Shown piece after piece: positions 24,898 through 35,579 of a DNA stretch of 64,000 nt (position 1 is the first letter of the stretch; every line of letters begins with the position of its first letter). Below the pieces are notes generated by a model. It made no database searches, was not told the origin of the DNA, and worked only from the letters and a program-made list of their open reading frames with translations. The position numbers and the translations under genes were made by a program. This DNA comes from Agriotes lineatus (taxonomy: Eukaryota > Arthropoda > Insecta > Coleoptera > Elateridae): positions 1-64,000 of the forward strand of contig CALNHX010007796.1 of assembly GCA_940337035.1 (NCBI GenBank). The letters run 5' to 3'.

Positions 24898-26960
24898 ATT
24901 GTAAAGTCTTTACATGGAACTTCTTTCGGAAATGCGGTTCATATAAATCGCTGTACATCTTTGTCCGCGGTGAATAAGATTCACAGCAATTGTTGCACTT
25001 TCTCTATCTTTTACGATATTCACCCTGTATATATTCGACCAAAAGTGTATTCGGTTTCAAGAAAGGTAGATATCTAATCCGCATGCAAAATAGCGACAAA
25101 CAGATGAACCGAGAGATAGACCATTATTTCCTGCTCCCCAAAGGTCGCGTTTTTAAATCCATTTTTAACGCAAGTTCTTCTTTTTATTGGTTTGAGATCT
25201 TATTTGTTGTCGTCTTTGCAGTACAGCAAGTGCTACGCAAGAAGCGGCTTCTAGTTTCTCAATGTCATCAGAATTCATCTTCATTCTAATAATTTTGTCA
25301 TTGCACTATACAATTGGATAATATCACGGTCAACACAACATACAACATTCATTGCATAAAATTGATAAAAGCAATATACTCTAATAAGGGTTGTAGCTTG
25401 AATTTAGCAACAAAAATGGCGCATTGTCTATGAACATCCGTCAAATTTTAAAAGCAGCGTTAGCAGTTTTGAGTTGCCCAACTCATTTATGAAAGGATTT
25501 CAGACGACTTTTGATTATGTGTGAACACAGCATGCAAAAATGTACAAGTCAGCAAGTACGGTTAGGTCGACAGCTTAAATTAGCAAGCAAGTATAAGTTT
25601 ACGGTAAACGGCATAAACCTCACATTGATGGAGGTTAACAAACTACCACCACAGTAGTAAGAACTTAGTAAGTTCCGTGAAAGCACAAGTAAAACCTGAT
25701 CAAAAGACTCGGTGGTGATGCAGGTTTAGCCGGTGAATGTAAGCTTACAGAAAGAGCCACATATACATGTTCGTGTTTACGTTGGGCAGTACAGTGTTAC
25801 GAGGCAACTTTATCTCTTGCGATTAACTTTGAGGTTCATTGCAGATATACATTTGTGTTTCATTCTCGAATCTTCTTTCTCGAATAGTGTGATCTATTAT
25901 GGTTTTGTTGGGCTCCTCTGAAACTGTCACCGTAATTATTTATCTCTGGCAGTTCAATATTTACCTATTTCAAATATAGCGTCTGCTTTGGTGTTTTGGA
26001 GGTTAAATGAGTTGTGGATTCTAAAGGGGCGGTGTCTCTTGAACGTCATGAGTGACACTTTTAGCAGTTAATTTCAGCTAATGTAGTGTTTCGCCTATTT
26101 AGGCAAATCTGCGCGTGATATTCTGGCAGTGTTGGTTAATCAGACCTGTTCCATTGGATTTTCGCGTATTGCCTGATCTATTTCGCGAATGCGAATACCA
26201 TCAATTCGAACAATGTTTAATTAGACGGGATTTTTTACCGTAAAATTGTGTTTATTTATCTAATACGAGATCCGACAGCGTGATCTATAAGCACATTTGT
26301 TATTTTATCAAAATGCGATTTTAATGGAAAATTACGCATAGGATCGTACATCGCGACCGGGTGCTTAGCAAATCTTGCCGCAACTACTCTTGATTAACTA
26401 GAGGTATCAATTAATTTTTTTAAACGACTTAATCTATTTGTTTGCGAAATAATTTAAGGTCCATCTGAAAGAAAGTGATCTAAATTTTATTTGTTAAATT
26501 CAAGCACTGTTCAACCAGTGGTGCACAGAAAACACTTTTTTATTTTTGAAAAATGTTCAGGTCGAGTGTTGTCGACGCGTTATACACACTATTGACGTAA
26601 GCGCATTTGCTCCAAAACCGGTCGTATCCTCCACGCTACGTCCTTGTCTACTTCACAGAGTAGCGGGCGCGTTCCTTCTCCCTTTTTCTCGCCGCCCAGA
26701 CTAGCAAGTGCTGGCAATAACCAGTCGGGGCAGCTTTTACGCATGTAACTATATTCCATAGTGTAGAGGAAAGATTTTGCTTCAGTTTGATACCAAAAAG
26801 TTGCCGATACACGATGAACGATGATAATTAACGAAAGGGGACGTTTTTACACCTAGCTGTCAGGACGTTGTGGCAGACTAACAAGTGTTAGTTAGTCAAA
26901 CAGGAAATCGTATTATTAAGGGGTAGGATCTTTATTGAAAACTAATAATTTCAGAAGGGA
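24898..26960. other. unassigned sequence with one GC-richer patch
   Basis: No gene is recognised. CACCCTGTATATA at 25022 is the outer end motif of TA-targeting MITEs seen elsewhere, but its partner was not found. 26560-26760 is clearly richer in GC than its surroundings and has no ORF. Confidence 0.3.
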
Positions 26961-26969
26961 AAGTGTCTA

Positions 26970-27190
26970 GCGTCTTAATTGTTCGTTGTGCAACTGTTAT
27001 ATGTATATTGGTCAAGCCGGGCGTACTTTCAAAAAAGAGTTTGCATTAGAACAATGATTTTACCATTGATCAACCTAATAAATCCACTTTTGCTAATCAC
27101 ATTTTGTAACCACAGCTTTGATTCTAATAAAGATTATAGACTTTTACATACAGCTAATAAAGGTATTTTGTGAATTTTTGAAATTATGAC
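26970..27190 (+). pseudogene. Penelope-like element, GIY-YIG endonuclease remnant
   Basis: CNCYMYIGQAGRTFKKEF in one frame matches the YIG half of the C-terminal GIY-YIG nuclease of Penelope-like retroelements, with the following Arg/Glu region degraded. In another frame NHSFDSNKDYRLLHTANKG matches the conserved end of the same domain. The reverse transcriptase is not found upstream. The sequence just downstream (DETSLVSKH-like, around 27540) may belong to the same element's 3' part. Confidence 0.6.
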
Positions 27191-27578
27191 CAACAATAAT
27201 GAATTCAGACAAACGGCTTTTTTATTTTTATCTTAAGTTTCTTATTGTATTAACTTCGTTCCGAGTGGCGTCATCATCAATGACGTACACTATTTAACTT
27301 AAAAATTTTAATTACTGTGTTTTTAACTAGTATAAGAATTTTTATAATGTAGTTTGCGGGTTAAGTATTTACTTTTTCACTTAATTGGTGTTTTTGCTCT
27401 TATTTACTTACTTTTGTTTTACTTTTAAGTTTAAACTTTACTTTGGCCATGTGCTTCCAATAATTTTATAAACCGTAAGTGGTGACCTTTATTATAAATA
27501 TCTACGTTACTATTATACTTCTGCAGATGATCATTATGGCCTGTTGATGAAACCAGTCTGGTTTCTAAACATGTCGCT

Positions 27579-27770
27579 ATGCACAATATTGCTTCAAATT
27601 ATTATTTAAAAGGCTTGAACCCTATAAGCATTTTAACATTTTTTAAAAAAATATTGGGAAAAATGATTTGTAAACAACTAAAATTATATTTATATGAGCA
27701 CAATATAATTCCTGAAAGTCAGTTTGGATTTGGATCAGGTTATAGTTTAACACGCCTCGTTCTTTGCTCA
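27579..27770 (+). pseudogene. non-LTR reverse transcriptase, fragment a
   Basis: LNPISILTFFKKILGKM and IIPESQFGFGSGYS are fingers/palm motifs of a jockey/CR1-like reverse transcriptase (consensus RPISILPxxSKxxE and QFGFRxxxS). Similarity ends at about 27770, where a GC-rich segment begins. It resumes at 29700 in the same orientation, with roughly 25 residues missing in between. It is the leftmost piece of one LINE copy broken by later insertions. Confidence 0.7.
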
Positions 27771-29690
27771 GTCGGTAGGTCCTACAATGGCGTCAGCTGA
27801 AGGAGGGGTGTAGGCGTTACCCTTATTGCGGCTGCTAAATAATTGGTATAACTTTTAATATGTTTATTGCTATGGGTTTGGGTGCTACATACAAACAACT
27901 TATGACTATATATATACAAGAGGGAAACAAAGAAAAACAAGAAAATAAATATGTACAAAGCAGGCGCCTAGTCTGTGGCGCTAGGGGAGTCCGGGGAAGA
28001 GAGGTCCGTTGCCAGCGGGGCTGCGAGGTTCTCCTGGGGCGTCGGCGGCGACGGGCGATGAGGCGGCAGCGGCGAGCTTCCGTTGTGGGTGCTGCGGCGG
28101 CGGCGGTGACTGGCGACAGGGCGGCGGGCTGAGAGCAGCGGCAGCGGCAACGTCGGCGGCAGTGTTGTTCTCCTCGGCGGAGGAGGCGGCGGGAGGCTTC
28201 CTTCTGCGGTTGCAGCGGCGGCGGTGGCGACTGGCGGAAGTGGCTCGAATTCCAAGTCTCACGAAGACGGCAGACAGCAGAGTCCAATGGAGTGGATTGG
28301 CTCTAAGTCCACGAAGGTGATAGGCTCGGAATCCAGCAAGGGCGATAGGCTCCAAGTCCAACAAAGCGGCAGCTCGGTGAACGGCAGAGTCCAGAAGGGG
28401 AGACGGCTGGTGGTCCTGGAGCTGAAGTGGCTGGTGGTGGTCCTGGAGCTGAAGTGGCTGCTGGTGGACTCTCCTGGATTGAGTCCTGGAAGGCTGGAGG
28501 TCCTGGAGAAAGCTTCTAAGGCTGGAGTTGAGTCCTGGAAGGCTGGATGCTGCGGGTTGACTCTCCGGGGTTGGGTGTTTTCTTCTGGCCTGGGTCTCCC
28601 TATTTAAACCAGCCCCGGTCTTTGTGTTCAGTTTCCTGGGTTCTCATTGGTCCGAGGAGGAGGGATGACTGCTTATTTTGCTCTCGATTCTTAATTCCGC
28701 GGTTATTTCCGCGGCGTGACCTATTAGGGCTTCGATTTGTAAATAGTCGTCGAAATGTTGATTCTAACGACACCCAATTTGCTAGGTTTTGTTGAAGATT
28801 AATTGAAATTGGAATATTTTTTTTAATTCCGTGTTCTGCGTATAACTTACTTAAGCATTACGTTTATTGTGTATGTTAAAAAGTTCTTTTTGCTTCGATT
28901 GGTTGCGCGCTAATTTTATATGAATTTTGATACCATTTACGCCTTCCTGGGATGCTTCCTTCCGTTAATTACAATTTAATTTGTAATATTTGCACCCTCG
29001 CCCGATGTATCCGGTCGTTGCCCTGATTTCTCCGTTACAAAATGCGTTTCCGCTGGGCCGCTGTTTACGTCGAATTTCTGCTGCTTTCTTGAGCGAACTT
29101 CGCCCGCATAGCTAGCTGTAACGCATTCGCTGGCTGATGGAAAAATTTGTTTTACTCGACCTGCATGGGTGCTAGAGACTTGGGGTTAATTTTATCAGGT
29201 GGCGGCTCATTTTTTCTATCGGCAGGTATCCTCATGTGGGGTTTTGATTGGGCGCACTATGATTTAGAAGCGTTTTATTAATTAAACTTGGATTTTAATT
29301 TGGCAGCGCGCTCGGGGCTGTCTTCAGAGGCGCCGCTTGTCGGCTCCCGGGTTTATTGGGGTGGGTTATTTGCTTGCAATTTTTTTGAGACTGGCAAGCT
29401 GTTGGCACTTTATTGTCTTGTTTGTGCAGAGGTTTGCATTTGAAAATTGGTGCTCCTTTGAGCTGGCATGCCGCAATTTATTGTTTTATTCTTGCAACGG
29501 TTTTCTTTTAAAATTCGTGTAGGATTGGGGCGTTTTGCTGGTGAACAGATGTGTTTGTAATTTGTTCGCTGCCTGCTTGGCGATGAAAAATTACTTCGTT
29601 GATTTTATCTGTTAACCGATTCATATTAAGTTGTACAACTACCTTATTGAATATAACAAATAATTAAATTTCGGCTGGTGGTCAAAATAA
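27771..29690 (+). mobile_element. 1.9-kb GC-rich insertion, possibly a solo LTR
   Basis: This segment separates two halves of one reverse-transcriptase ORF. Its left third (27960-28250) is extremely GC-rich with CGG and GGC runs. 28370-28560 has short tandem repeats (CCTGGAGCTGAAGTGGCTG twice, GAGTCCTGGAAGGCTGGA twice). It contains a TATA/initiator pair and an AATAAA at 29684. Promoter plus polyadenylation signal without ORF suggests a solo LTR. I could not find TG/CA ends or a target duplication, so a retroposed 5' region is also possible. Confidence 0.35.
28599..28632 (+). promoter_or_regulatory. TATA/initiator core promoter inside the GC-rich insertion
   Basis: CTATTTAAACC is followed about 28 nt later by TTCAGTTTCC, which matches the arthropod initiator TCAGT. 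The spacing is right for a pol II core promoter on the plus strand. Confidence 0.5.
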
Positions 29691-29699
29691 ATGGCCTGT

Positions 29700-30023
29700 A
29701 AAGACACTGTTGGATTTTAGCAGGGCCTTCGATATGCCTAATCATGAAACGCTGTTAGCTGTTCTTGATTTTATTGGTATTTCAGCTAATTCCATTGATA
29801 TGCTTCGCAGACATCTTTGTAATCGACTTCAATGTATACGGCTACCAAACAAAATTTCAACTTTAAGGTCTTTCTCGAAAGGGGTTGCACAAGGATCTGT
29901 TTTGGGACCGTTGTTATTTTCCATTTACACTGCTTACTTTGGCAATGCAATACAGACTTGTAAAATTCAAATGTATGCTAACGATACACAAATTTATCAT
30001 TAGTTAAAATTTCCGATTATTGA
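29700..30023 (+). pseudogene. non-LTR reverse transcriptase, fragment b
   Basis: LLDFSRAFDMPNHETLLAVL carries the first catalytic Asp. GVAQGSVLGPLLFSIYTAYF is the next palm motif and IQMYANDTQIYH is the YADD box with Asp changed to Asn. Coding continues through a stop (LKFPIID) up to the CAGGGT duplication, where the giant palindrome begins. The continuation is found 9.7 kb away at 39695. Confidence 0.85.
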
Positions 30024-30029
30024 CAGGGT
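30024..30029. repeat. 6-bp target-site duplication, left copy
   Basis: CAGGGT immediately precedes the first base (AGTAGAATAG) of the palindrome. The same six bases follow its last base at 39689-39694. Confidence 0.8.
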
Positions 30030-30077
30030 AGTAGAATAGATGCACCTTGTTTTTGATAGCTGTCAATCAAATTTTGA

Positions 30078-30212
30078 TTCGCGGTGTAATTCGCGGTTTT
30101 ATTCGCGGTTTTTGCGGTTTTATTCGCGGATTTCGCGGTTTTAATTTTAATTCGCGGATTGACCCAATTAATTTCGCGGTTTGATCTAATTAATTTCGCG
30201 GTTTGATCTAAT
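30078..30212 (+). repeat. CGCGG-rich tandem zone near the left terminus
   Basis: TTCGCGGTTTTA-type units and the longer unit ATTTCGCGGTTTGATCTAAT (two to three copies) recur here. The reverse complement is at about 39503-39640, so the zone belongs to the terminal part of both arms. Confidence 0.8.
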
Positions 30213-30552
30213 TAATTTTTACATGTGCTACTGATTAAATTACGCATTAGCTTCCGATTAAAATTACGCGTCGGACTTCGGGCGGCCATCTTGGATTTCT
30301 GGCGCAAATATTTAAAATTTAAGTTTTTTCAGATTTTTTCTAAGTTCAATTTTTGAATTTTAAACTTCCCGGGATGTCCGCCATCTTTGTTTTCTGCGTG
30401 CGCACTTTACACTGTAGTCGTTTTAATTTTGAATTTTTGCGGAAATATTTGAATTTCAAACTGCTAGATCTATCTCACTCTTCTGCCCCCTTGGCTGTCT
30501 CTCTCGTGCATTCACAGAAGGACTATTTATATTCAAAAAAAGCTATTTGCGT

Positions 30553-30627
30553 CGGGCCCAAGTGGGATTCGAACCCTAGTTTTCCGGCCAACAGCCTCAG
30601 GACCCTACCGTTGAGCTATCGAGGTCT
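30553..30627 (-). tRNA. tRNA-like sequence, left arm (probably not functional)
   Basis: The minus strand has an A-box-like TAGCTCAACGGTAGGG and a B-box GGTTCGAATCCC with tRNA-like spacing. The anticodon arm cannot be folded into a regular 5-bp stem with 7-nt loop, and the acceptor halves pair only in part. I take it as a tRNA pseudogene or SINE head. The mirror copy is at 38616-38690. Confidence 0.4.
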
Positions 30628-31739
30628 GTTGAATATATAGGATTTGAACGAAACGCCATTTCGCAGCTCTGTCGTCACGCTGCCCGAATTTAAAACAATC
30701 TATTTTTTGAGAAATATGATTTATAAGAACTGGAATGTATAGCTTATTGTGTTTAAAGGTAGATACATTTTTAAAAAAATTAGATTTGTAAGAGCTTATT
30801 AATTATTTTATAATTTGTGCCTGCTATATGGCTGGATTAACGAGATCCTCATTGTCCCTACCTACTATAGAAAATTTCCGTCTAAGTTCCCTTTTTAAAA
30901 CAGGTCGGTGCCTGTGTTTTGTTTGGTTTTAAAGGTTTGAACATTGTACCACTTAGCTGTTCTGACATTACACTTCCATATTCATATTATAAATAAATTT
31001 TAAATGTTATTTTCGACTGAGTTTTAGCCGCTTATAAATTACAACAGCTAGTTTAAAAATTAAATGGGCGATAAGAGCTAAAGGCAGATCGTAATATAAA
31101 ACGAGTTACAAATTTTATTTTAGTATATTCCTGAAATACTGATAATACGTATTGCTTGAATAAGAAAGAGATAAACATAAAATGCGTAATTATTCGCAAT
31201 GGAATTTGCTATGATATCACCGACTCTGCAGAACTTTCTATTTCGTCATCCTCAAATGGCCTAACAGATCGTTATCTGTCGGTCACAATTATATATATCA
31301 GCAATAAGATAACATGAACAAGAAGATATACGTAAAGAAAGAGATAAACATAGTAGCAAGTATTGGAGAAGGTTTGACTAATTTTAATTATGACATTTGT
31401 CAACTAAACATGCCTACTAATATAATTTTTTGTATGGCTATCTTTTTCTTACTCATATAGGTAAGAAAGGGTGGTGCGTTGCTTTCAGCTACCGTGTTCC
31501 GAAGATATCCGAGTCTTATTGTATAAGAATGGTTGTCCCCCATAAATTTGAATAAAAAGAGACAATTTCGTTGAAAAAAATAGCTTTTCAATATCGTTTG
31601 CAAATAAGACAAGGGATACTTGTAAAAATATAAGTCAAACCAGTTTTTCTTGTAAAAAATTTACGAAAAGACTTATGTGTTGGCGACAAATTAAAATAAA
31701 TTTGAATAAAAGCACGCAAAATTACGAAAATACGTAGAA

Positions 31740-32445
31740 AATTTATAAAAATCGGCATCTTCTCACATTAAATTCTGCAAAAACGACAAAAAACAATATT
31801 TTTATACAACTTTCATTGAAAAAATAGTAAAATTTTACGAAAATACGTTTGTGTTGACGACCAATGAAAATAAATTTGAATAAAAATACGCAAAAATTAC
31901 GAAAAGACGTATGTGTTGATCCCCAAAGTAACAAAAATTTTAATAAAAACGCACAATTTCGTTGAAAATCTTTACAAAGCGACTTTATACTACCGAAAAA
32001 ATGATGTATAAAAGTTTTAAGAGTTATTCCTAAGCATAATTTTGCAAACGTTTAACAAATAAACCGTAATTTTTTAAAGTACATCACACAATTATGATAT
32101 CGTAGTTCAATTTATATGAATTTTCGATACTTTGTATGTGAAAAATAGCTTCAATTACTAATATTTGAATAAAAACATGCAATTTCCAAAGCATTTCGTT
32201 TAAAATTTTAGAAAATCGACAGCATCTCCCATGAAAATTTATAAAAATCGGCATCTTGTCACATTAAATTCTGCAAAACGACAAAAAACAATATTTTTAT
32301 ACAACTTTCATTGAAAAATAGTAAAATTTTACGAAAATACGTCTGTGTTGACGACAAATGAAAATAAATTTGAATAGAAACACGCAAAAATTACGAAAAG
32401 ACGTATGTGTTGACCCCCAAAGTAACAAAAATTTGAATAAAATCA
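31740..32445 (-). repeat. duplicated ~200-bp AT-rich unit, left arm
   Basis: 31750-31950 and 32243-32445 are direct repeats of the same AT-rich block (AAATCGGCATCTTCTCACAT, then CTGCAAAAACGACAAAAAAC, then GACGTATGTGTTGA) about 493 bp apart. The mirror-image region is in the right arm. No convincing ORF is present. Confidence 0.6.
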
Positions 32446-32808
32446 CGCAATCATACAGCATCTCACATAAATTTTCACAAAAATCGACATCATGTCACAT
32501 AAATTATATAAAAACTGTCATCATATCACTTGAAATTATACAAAAAACGACATATTCATTCAACACACGATGAAAATTGAACAAAAATCACGCAGTCATA
32601 CAGCACCTAACATAAATTTTCACAAAAATCGACCTCATGTCATATAAATTATACAAAAACTGTCATCATGTCACTTGAAATTATACAAAAAACGACATTT
32701 TTACTAAACACACGACGAAAATTGAACAAAAATCACACAATTACACGCCATATCACATAAATTTTTACAAAAATCGACATCATGTTACATAAACTATGCA
32801 CAATTTTG
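32443..32808. repeat. 145-bp tandem repeat, left arm
   Basis: Units start TCACGCAATCATACAGC at 32443, TCACGCAGTCATACAGC at 32588 and TCACACAATTACACGCC at 32733, exactly 145 bp apart, for about 2.5 copies. Each unit contains a shorter internal repetition of ATAAATT...ACAAAAA..GACAT(C) about every 30-40 bp. Confidence 0.85.
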
Positions 32809-33794
32809 CAAATGTTTTACACTTTTTATAAAATGCATTACTCAAAATTAAAAGAAATAGCAATTTCGTTGAAAAAATCTTTTACCACAAGCATTTCGAT
32901 AAACAAAATTCAAAAATTCTTGTACTTTTGATGGAAATAGATGTATGTTGATCACAAATTAACATAAACTTGAATAAAACACACAATTTCGTTGAAAAAT
33001 TTGCAAATGTTTTACACTTTACTATAAAATGTATCGCCCAAAATTAAAAGAAATCACAATTTTTTAAATTATATCACGCCATTATGAAATCGTAGATTGA
33101 TTTTTTGAAATCGTAGATTGATTTTTTGAAATTTTACACCTTGTAACTGTAAAATAACTGCAAATACTAATATTTTAGCTTTAGACTTTGTAATTATTGC
33201 AGATTCGAGAAAAAAACAAAAGCAGAGTAGAAATAAAAAACACAAACACTTTGTAATAAACAAATATATTGTTCTTATTTCGTATAAACTTAATAATATA
33301 AATATAAATGTACAGCAGAATGTCTTATTTTCTAAAAATTCGCTAGCAATTTACAAAACTGTAGTTTGAGGTGCACGACATTTCAAATTAAAAAGGCTGC
33401 AATTAATAAAATCAGAATTTCATGGTGTAATTTTAAAGTTTAAGATGCACCCAATCTAGAATTCCCTTCGTTTTTGGTGTTGATGACATCTGCCTTAGAG
33501 GCGTTTTTCTAACGGCCCTTTTTTGGAGGCGTTTCCTTATCGGCGTTCTTCTGACTGAACCTTTTTAATGTGGACTTGGATGAGTAGCTGGTGTTTTTAA
33601 TTTATATTCTAAATCGGACTCGCAGTTATCAGTTTCCATTTCGTTTTTTCCTGTAGTACCAGTCGGGGTTGGCTTCTTTTGCTGTTTAGGTTTAGCTAGC
33701 AGCACATTAGCAACGTTAAGGTCTTTGATGTAATCAGCAAACTGTAGGCGTCCGGGTGGATTAATAGTTTTTCGAGGCCGCAGAGTGTCGTGAA

Positions 33795-34199
33795 TTAAAT
33801 CGACTGTGTTAAACGCCGTAAAATTTCACCCTTTATAGTAACGGTACCCTTGTGATCCCAGCTCACATCGCTTGAGGTACTCAAAATGCGTAGGAAAACT
33901 TCAGCTTTTTTCTTAAAAGTTTTGGGAAGTGTAGATAAAATAACGGCATTTGATAGGCTGTCACTGGTTGTTTCAATAGGTATTTTGATTGGCTGCCGCG
34001 CCTGGTTTGTGAAATGAAGGAATCGTTGTAAAACCTGATTGTACTGGATCCATTTATTGTGATCAGTTAATTTGGACTTTAAAACTTTTTGCATTTCGTC
34101 ATCAAGCTGTGATAATATATTTTTCTCCGCATCATCGCCAGACTTAAGACGTTGGACAAATTCCGGCGATACAATCAACATCTTCCGCTCTTTGTCCAT
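33795..34199 (-). CDS. Polinton-like element ORF, left arm copy (134 codons, frame broken downstream)
   Basis: The ORF starts MDKERKMLIVSPEFVQRLKS and is mostly charged and helical, with a conserved-looking block LSNAVILSTLPKTFKKKAEV. Just after GEILRR the frame shifts by one. In the next frame VDLIHDTLRPRKTINPPGR and FADYIKDLNVANVLL continue, then an acidic stretch, then a strongly basic tail ending KTKGILDWVHLKL near 33440. The whole product would be roughly 240 residues. From memory the architecture resembles a small protein family repeated in animal genomes near virus-like Polinton elements, and a DNA-binding or virion core role is only a guess. The right-arm copy at 35184 has the same frameshift, so the lesion predates or was copied between the arms. 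Confidence 0.6.
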   Translation of the reverse strand: MDKERKMLIVSPEFVQRLKSGDDAEKNILSQLDDEMQKVLKSKLTDHNKWIQYNQVLQRFLHFTNQARQPIKIPIETTSDSLSNAVILSTLPKTFKKKAEVFLRILSTSSDVSWDHKGTVTIKGEILRRLTQSI

Positions 34200-34297
34200 T
34201 TTAGTCGAAAAGGAGCTCAGTCGCTTGTTCTGGTAGAGCCGTCGTGAATAAACTAGCTTAAAATCAAGACTTTCATAATAAATATATAAAAAAAATA

Positions 34298-34379
34298 TGA
34301 CAGGTACGGGAATCGAACCCGTATTCTCTCTAGAGATCAGAGCTTAAATCTGACGCCTTAACCATTCGGCCAACCTGCC
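34298..34379 (-). tRNA. tRNA-Leu (anticodon UAA), left arm
   Basis: This is the exact mirror of 35004-35085. It folds as a class II tRNA: 7-bp acceptor stem GGCAGGT/ACCTGTC (one G-U), D arm, anticodon stem TCAGA/TCTGA with loop TTTAAGC, a variable arm of leucine type and T arm GGGTTCGATTCCC. A run of T follows the gene on its own strand, as for a pol III terminator. Confidence 0.88.
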
Positions 34380-34673
34380 TCCCTATATAAACGAGCACTC
34401 TCTGCATAATTAAGAAAACATATAGTTTAAAAGTCTTCTATTTGCAATTTCATACAATATTTCATATAAATTAAGCCATGTACAAATTTCTAAATCGGTT
34501 TTGATATATATTTTCTCGAAAGACTTGACCCTCAGCTGCCGTTTTATTATTTGTCGTGATGCGTCATCGCTGAATTTTACAAGTGCCATCCTGTCTGCTG
34601 TGTGACGTATGCAATGTCTCCATACCTTTTTATTTTAAAATTCTATAAAATCAGAGGTCCAAACTGCTACCGC

Positions 34674-34711
34674 ATCAGGTAACAGAGTACAATGGTTTAA
34701 AACGTGTTAGT
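34674..34711. other. 38-nt spacer at the centre of the palindrome
   Basis: Pairing stops between GCTACCGC (left) and GCGGCAGC (right). The unpaired 38 nt would form the loop of a hairpin with arms over 4.6 kb long. Confidence 0.8.
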
Positions 34712-35003
34712 GCGGCAGCAGTCGGGCCTCTGGTTTTATAGAATTTTAAAATAAAACGGGATGGAGACATTGCATACGTCACACAGCAGACAGGTTGGCT
34801 CTTGTAAATTCAACGATGACGCATCACGACAAATAATAAAACGGCAGCTGAGGGTCATGTCTTTCGATAAAATATATATCAAAACCGATTTAGAAATTTG
34901 TACATGGCTTAATTTATATGAAATATTGTATGAAATTGCAAATAGAAGACTTTTAAACTATATGTTTTCTTAATTATGCAGAGAGTGCTCGTTTATATAG
35001 GGA

Positions 35004-35085
35004 GGCAGGTTGGCCGAATGGTTAAGGCGTCAGATTTAAGCTCTGATCTCTAGAGAGAATACGGGTTCGATTCCCGTACCTGTCA
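35004..35085 (+). tRNA. tRNA-Leu (anticodon UAA), right arm
   Basis: 82 nt from GGCAGGT to the discriminator A. The A-box region is TGGCCGAATGGTTAAGGC, the anticodon loop TTTAAGC gives UAA, and the long variable arm is typical of leucine tRNAs. The B-box is GGTTCGATTCC. The T-run terminator starts 3-4 nt after the end. The sequence is identical to the left copy. CCA is not encoded, as expected in a eukaryote. Confidence 0.9.
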
Positions 35086-35183
35086 TATTTTTTTTATATA
35101 TTTATTATGAAAGTCTTGATTTTAAGCTAGTTTATTCACGACGGCTCTACCAGAACAAGCGACTGAGCTCCTTTTCGACTAAA

Positions 35184-35579
35184 ATGGACAAAGAGCGGAA
35201 GATGTTGATTGTATCGCCGGAATTTGTCCAACGTCTTAAGTCTGGCGATGATGCGGAGAAAAATATATTATCACAGCTTGATGACGAAATGCAAAAAGTT
35301 TTAAAGTCCAAATTAACTGATCACGATAAATGGATCCAGTACAATCAGGTTTTACAACGATTCCTTCATTTCACAAACCAGGCGCGGCAGCCAATCAAAA
35401 TACCTATTGAAACAACCAGTGACAGCCTATCAAATGCCGTTATTTTATCTACACTTCCAAAAACTTTTAAGAAAAAAGCTGAAGTTTTCCTACGCATTTT
35501 GAGTACCTCAAGCGATGTGAGCTGGGATCACAAGGGTACCGTTACTATAAAGGGTGAAATTTTACGGCGTCGAACATAG
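35184..35579 (+). CDS. Polinton-like element ORF, right arm copy (131 codons, frame broken)
   Basis: Nearly identical to the left-arm ORF (LTDHDKW here, LTDHNKW on the left). The open frame ends LRRRT at a TAG, where the left arm reads LRRLTQSI. In the next frame the remainder (VDLIHDTLRPRK, then the basic tail) continues to about 35946, with one further frame change near 35815. The start lies about 100 nt downstream of the tRNA-Leu terminator. No promoter element is evident between them. Confidence 0.6.
   Translation: MDKERKMLIVSPEFVQRLKSGDDAEKNILSQLDDEMQKVLKSKLTDHDKWIQYNQVLQRFLHFTNQARQPIKIPIETTSDSLSNAVILSTLPKTFKKKAEVFLRILSTSSDVSWDHKGTVTIKGEILRRRT

Noticed and set aside
27530..27575. Hammerhead ribozyme near the Penelope-like remnant
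   Set aside because: TTGATGAAAC resembles part of the core, but I could not place the three stems.
27835..28364. Several overlapping open frames on both strands in the CGG-rich region
   Set aside because: Low-complexity Arg, Ala and Pro runs in all frames are a by-product of GC-rich repeats with few stops.
27771..29690. Defined LTR with target duplication
   Set aside because: I could not find TG/CA termini or a direct duplication at both borders, so LTR is only suggested.
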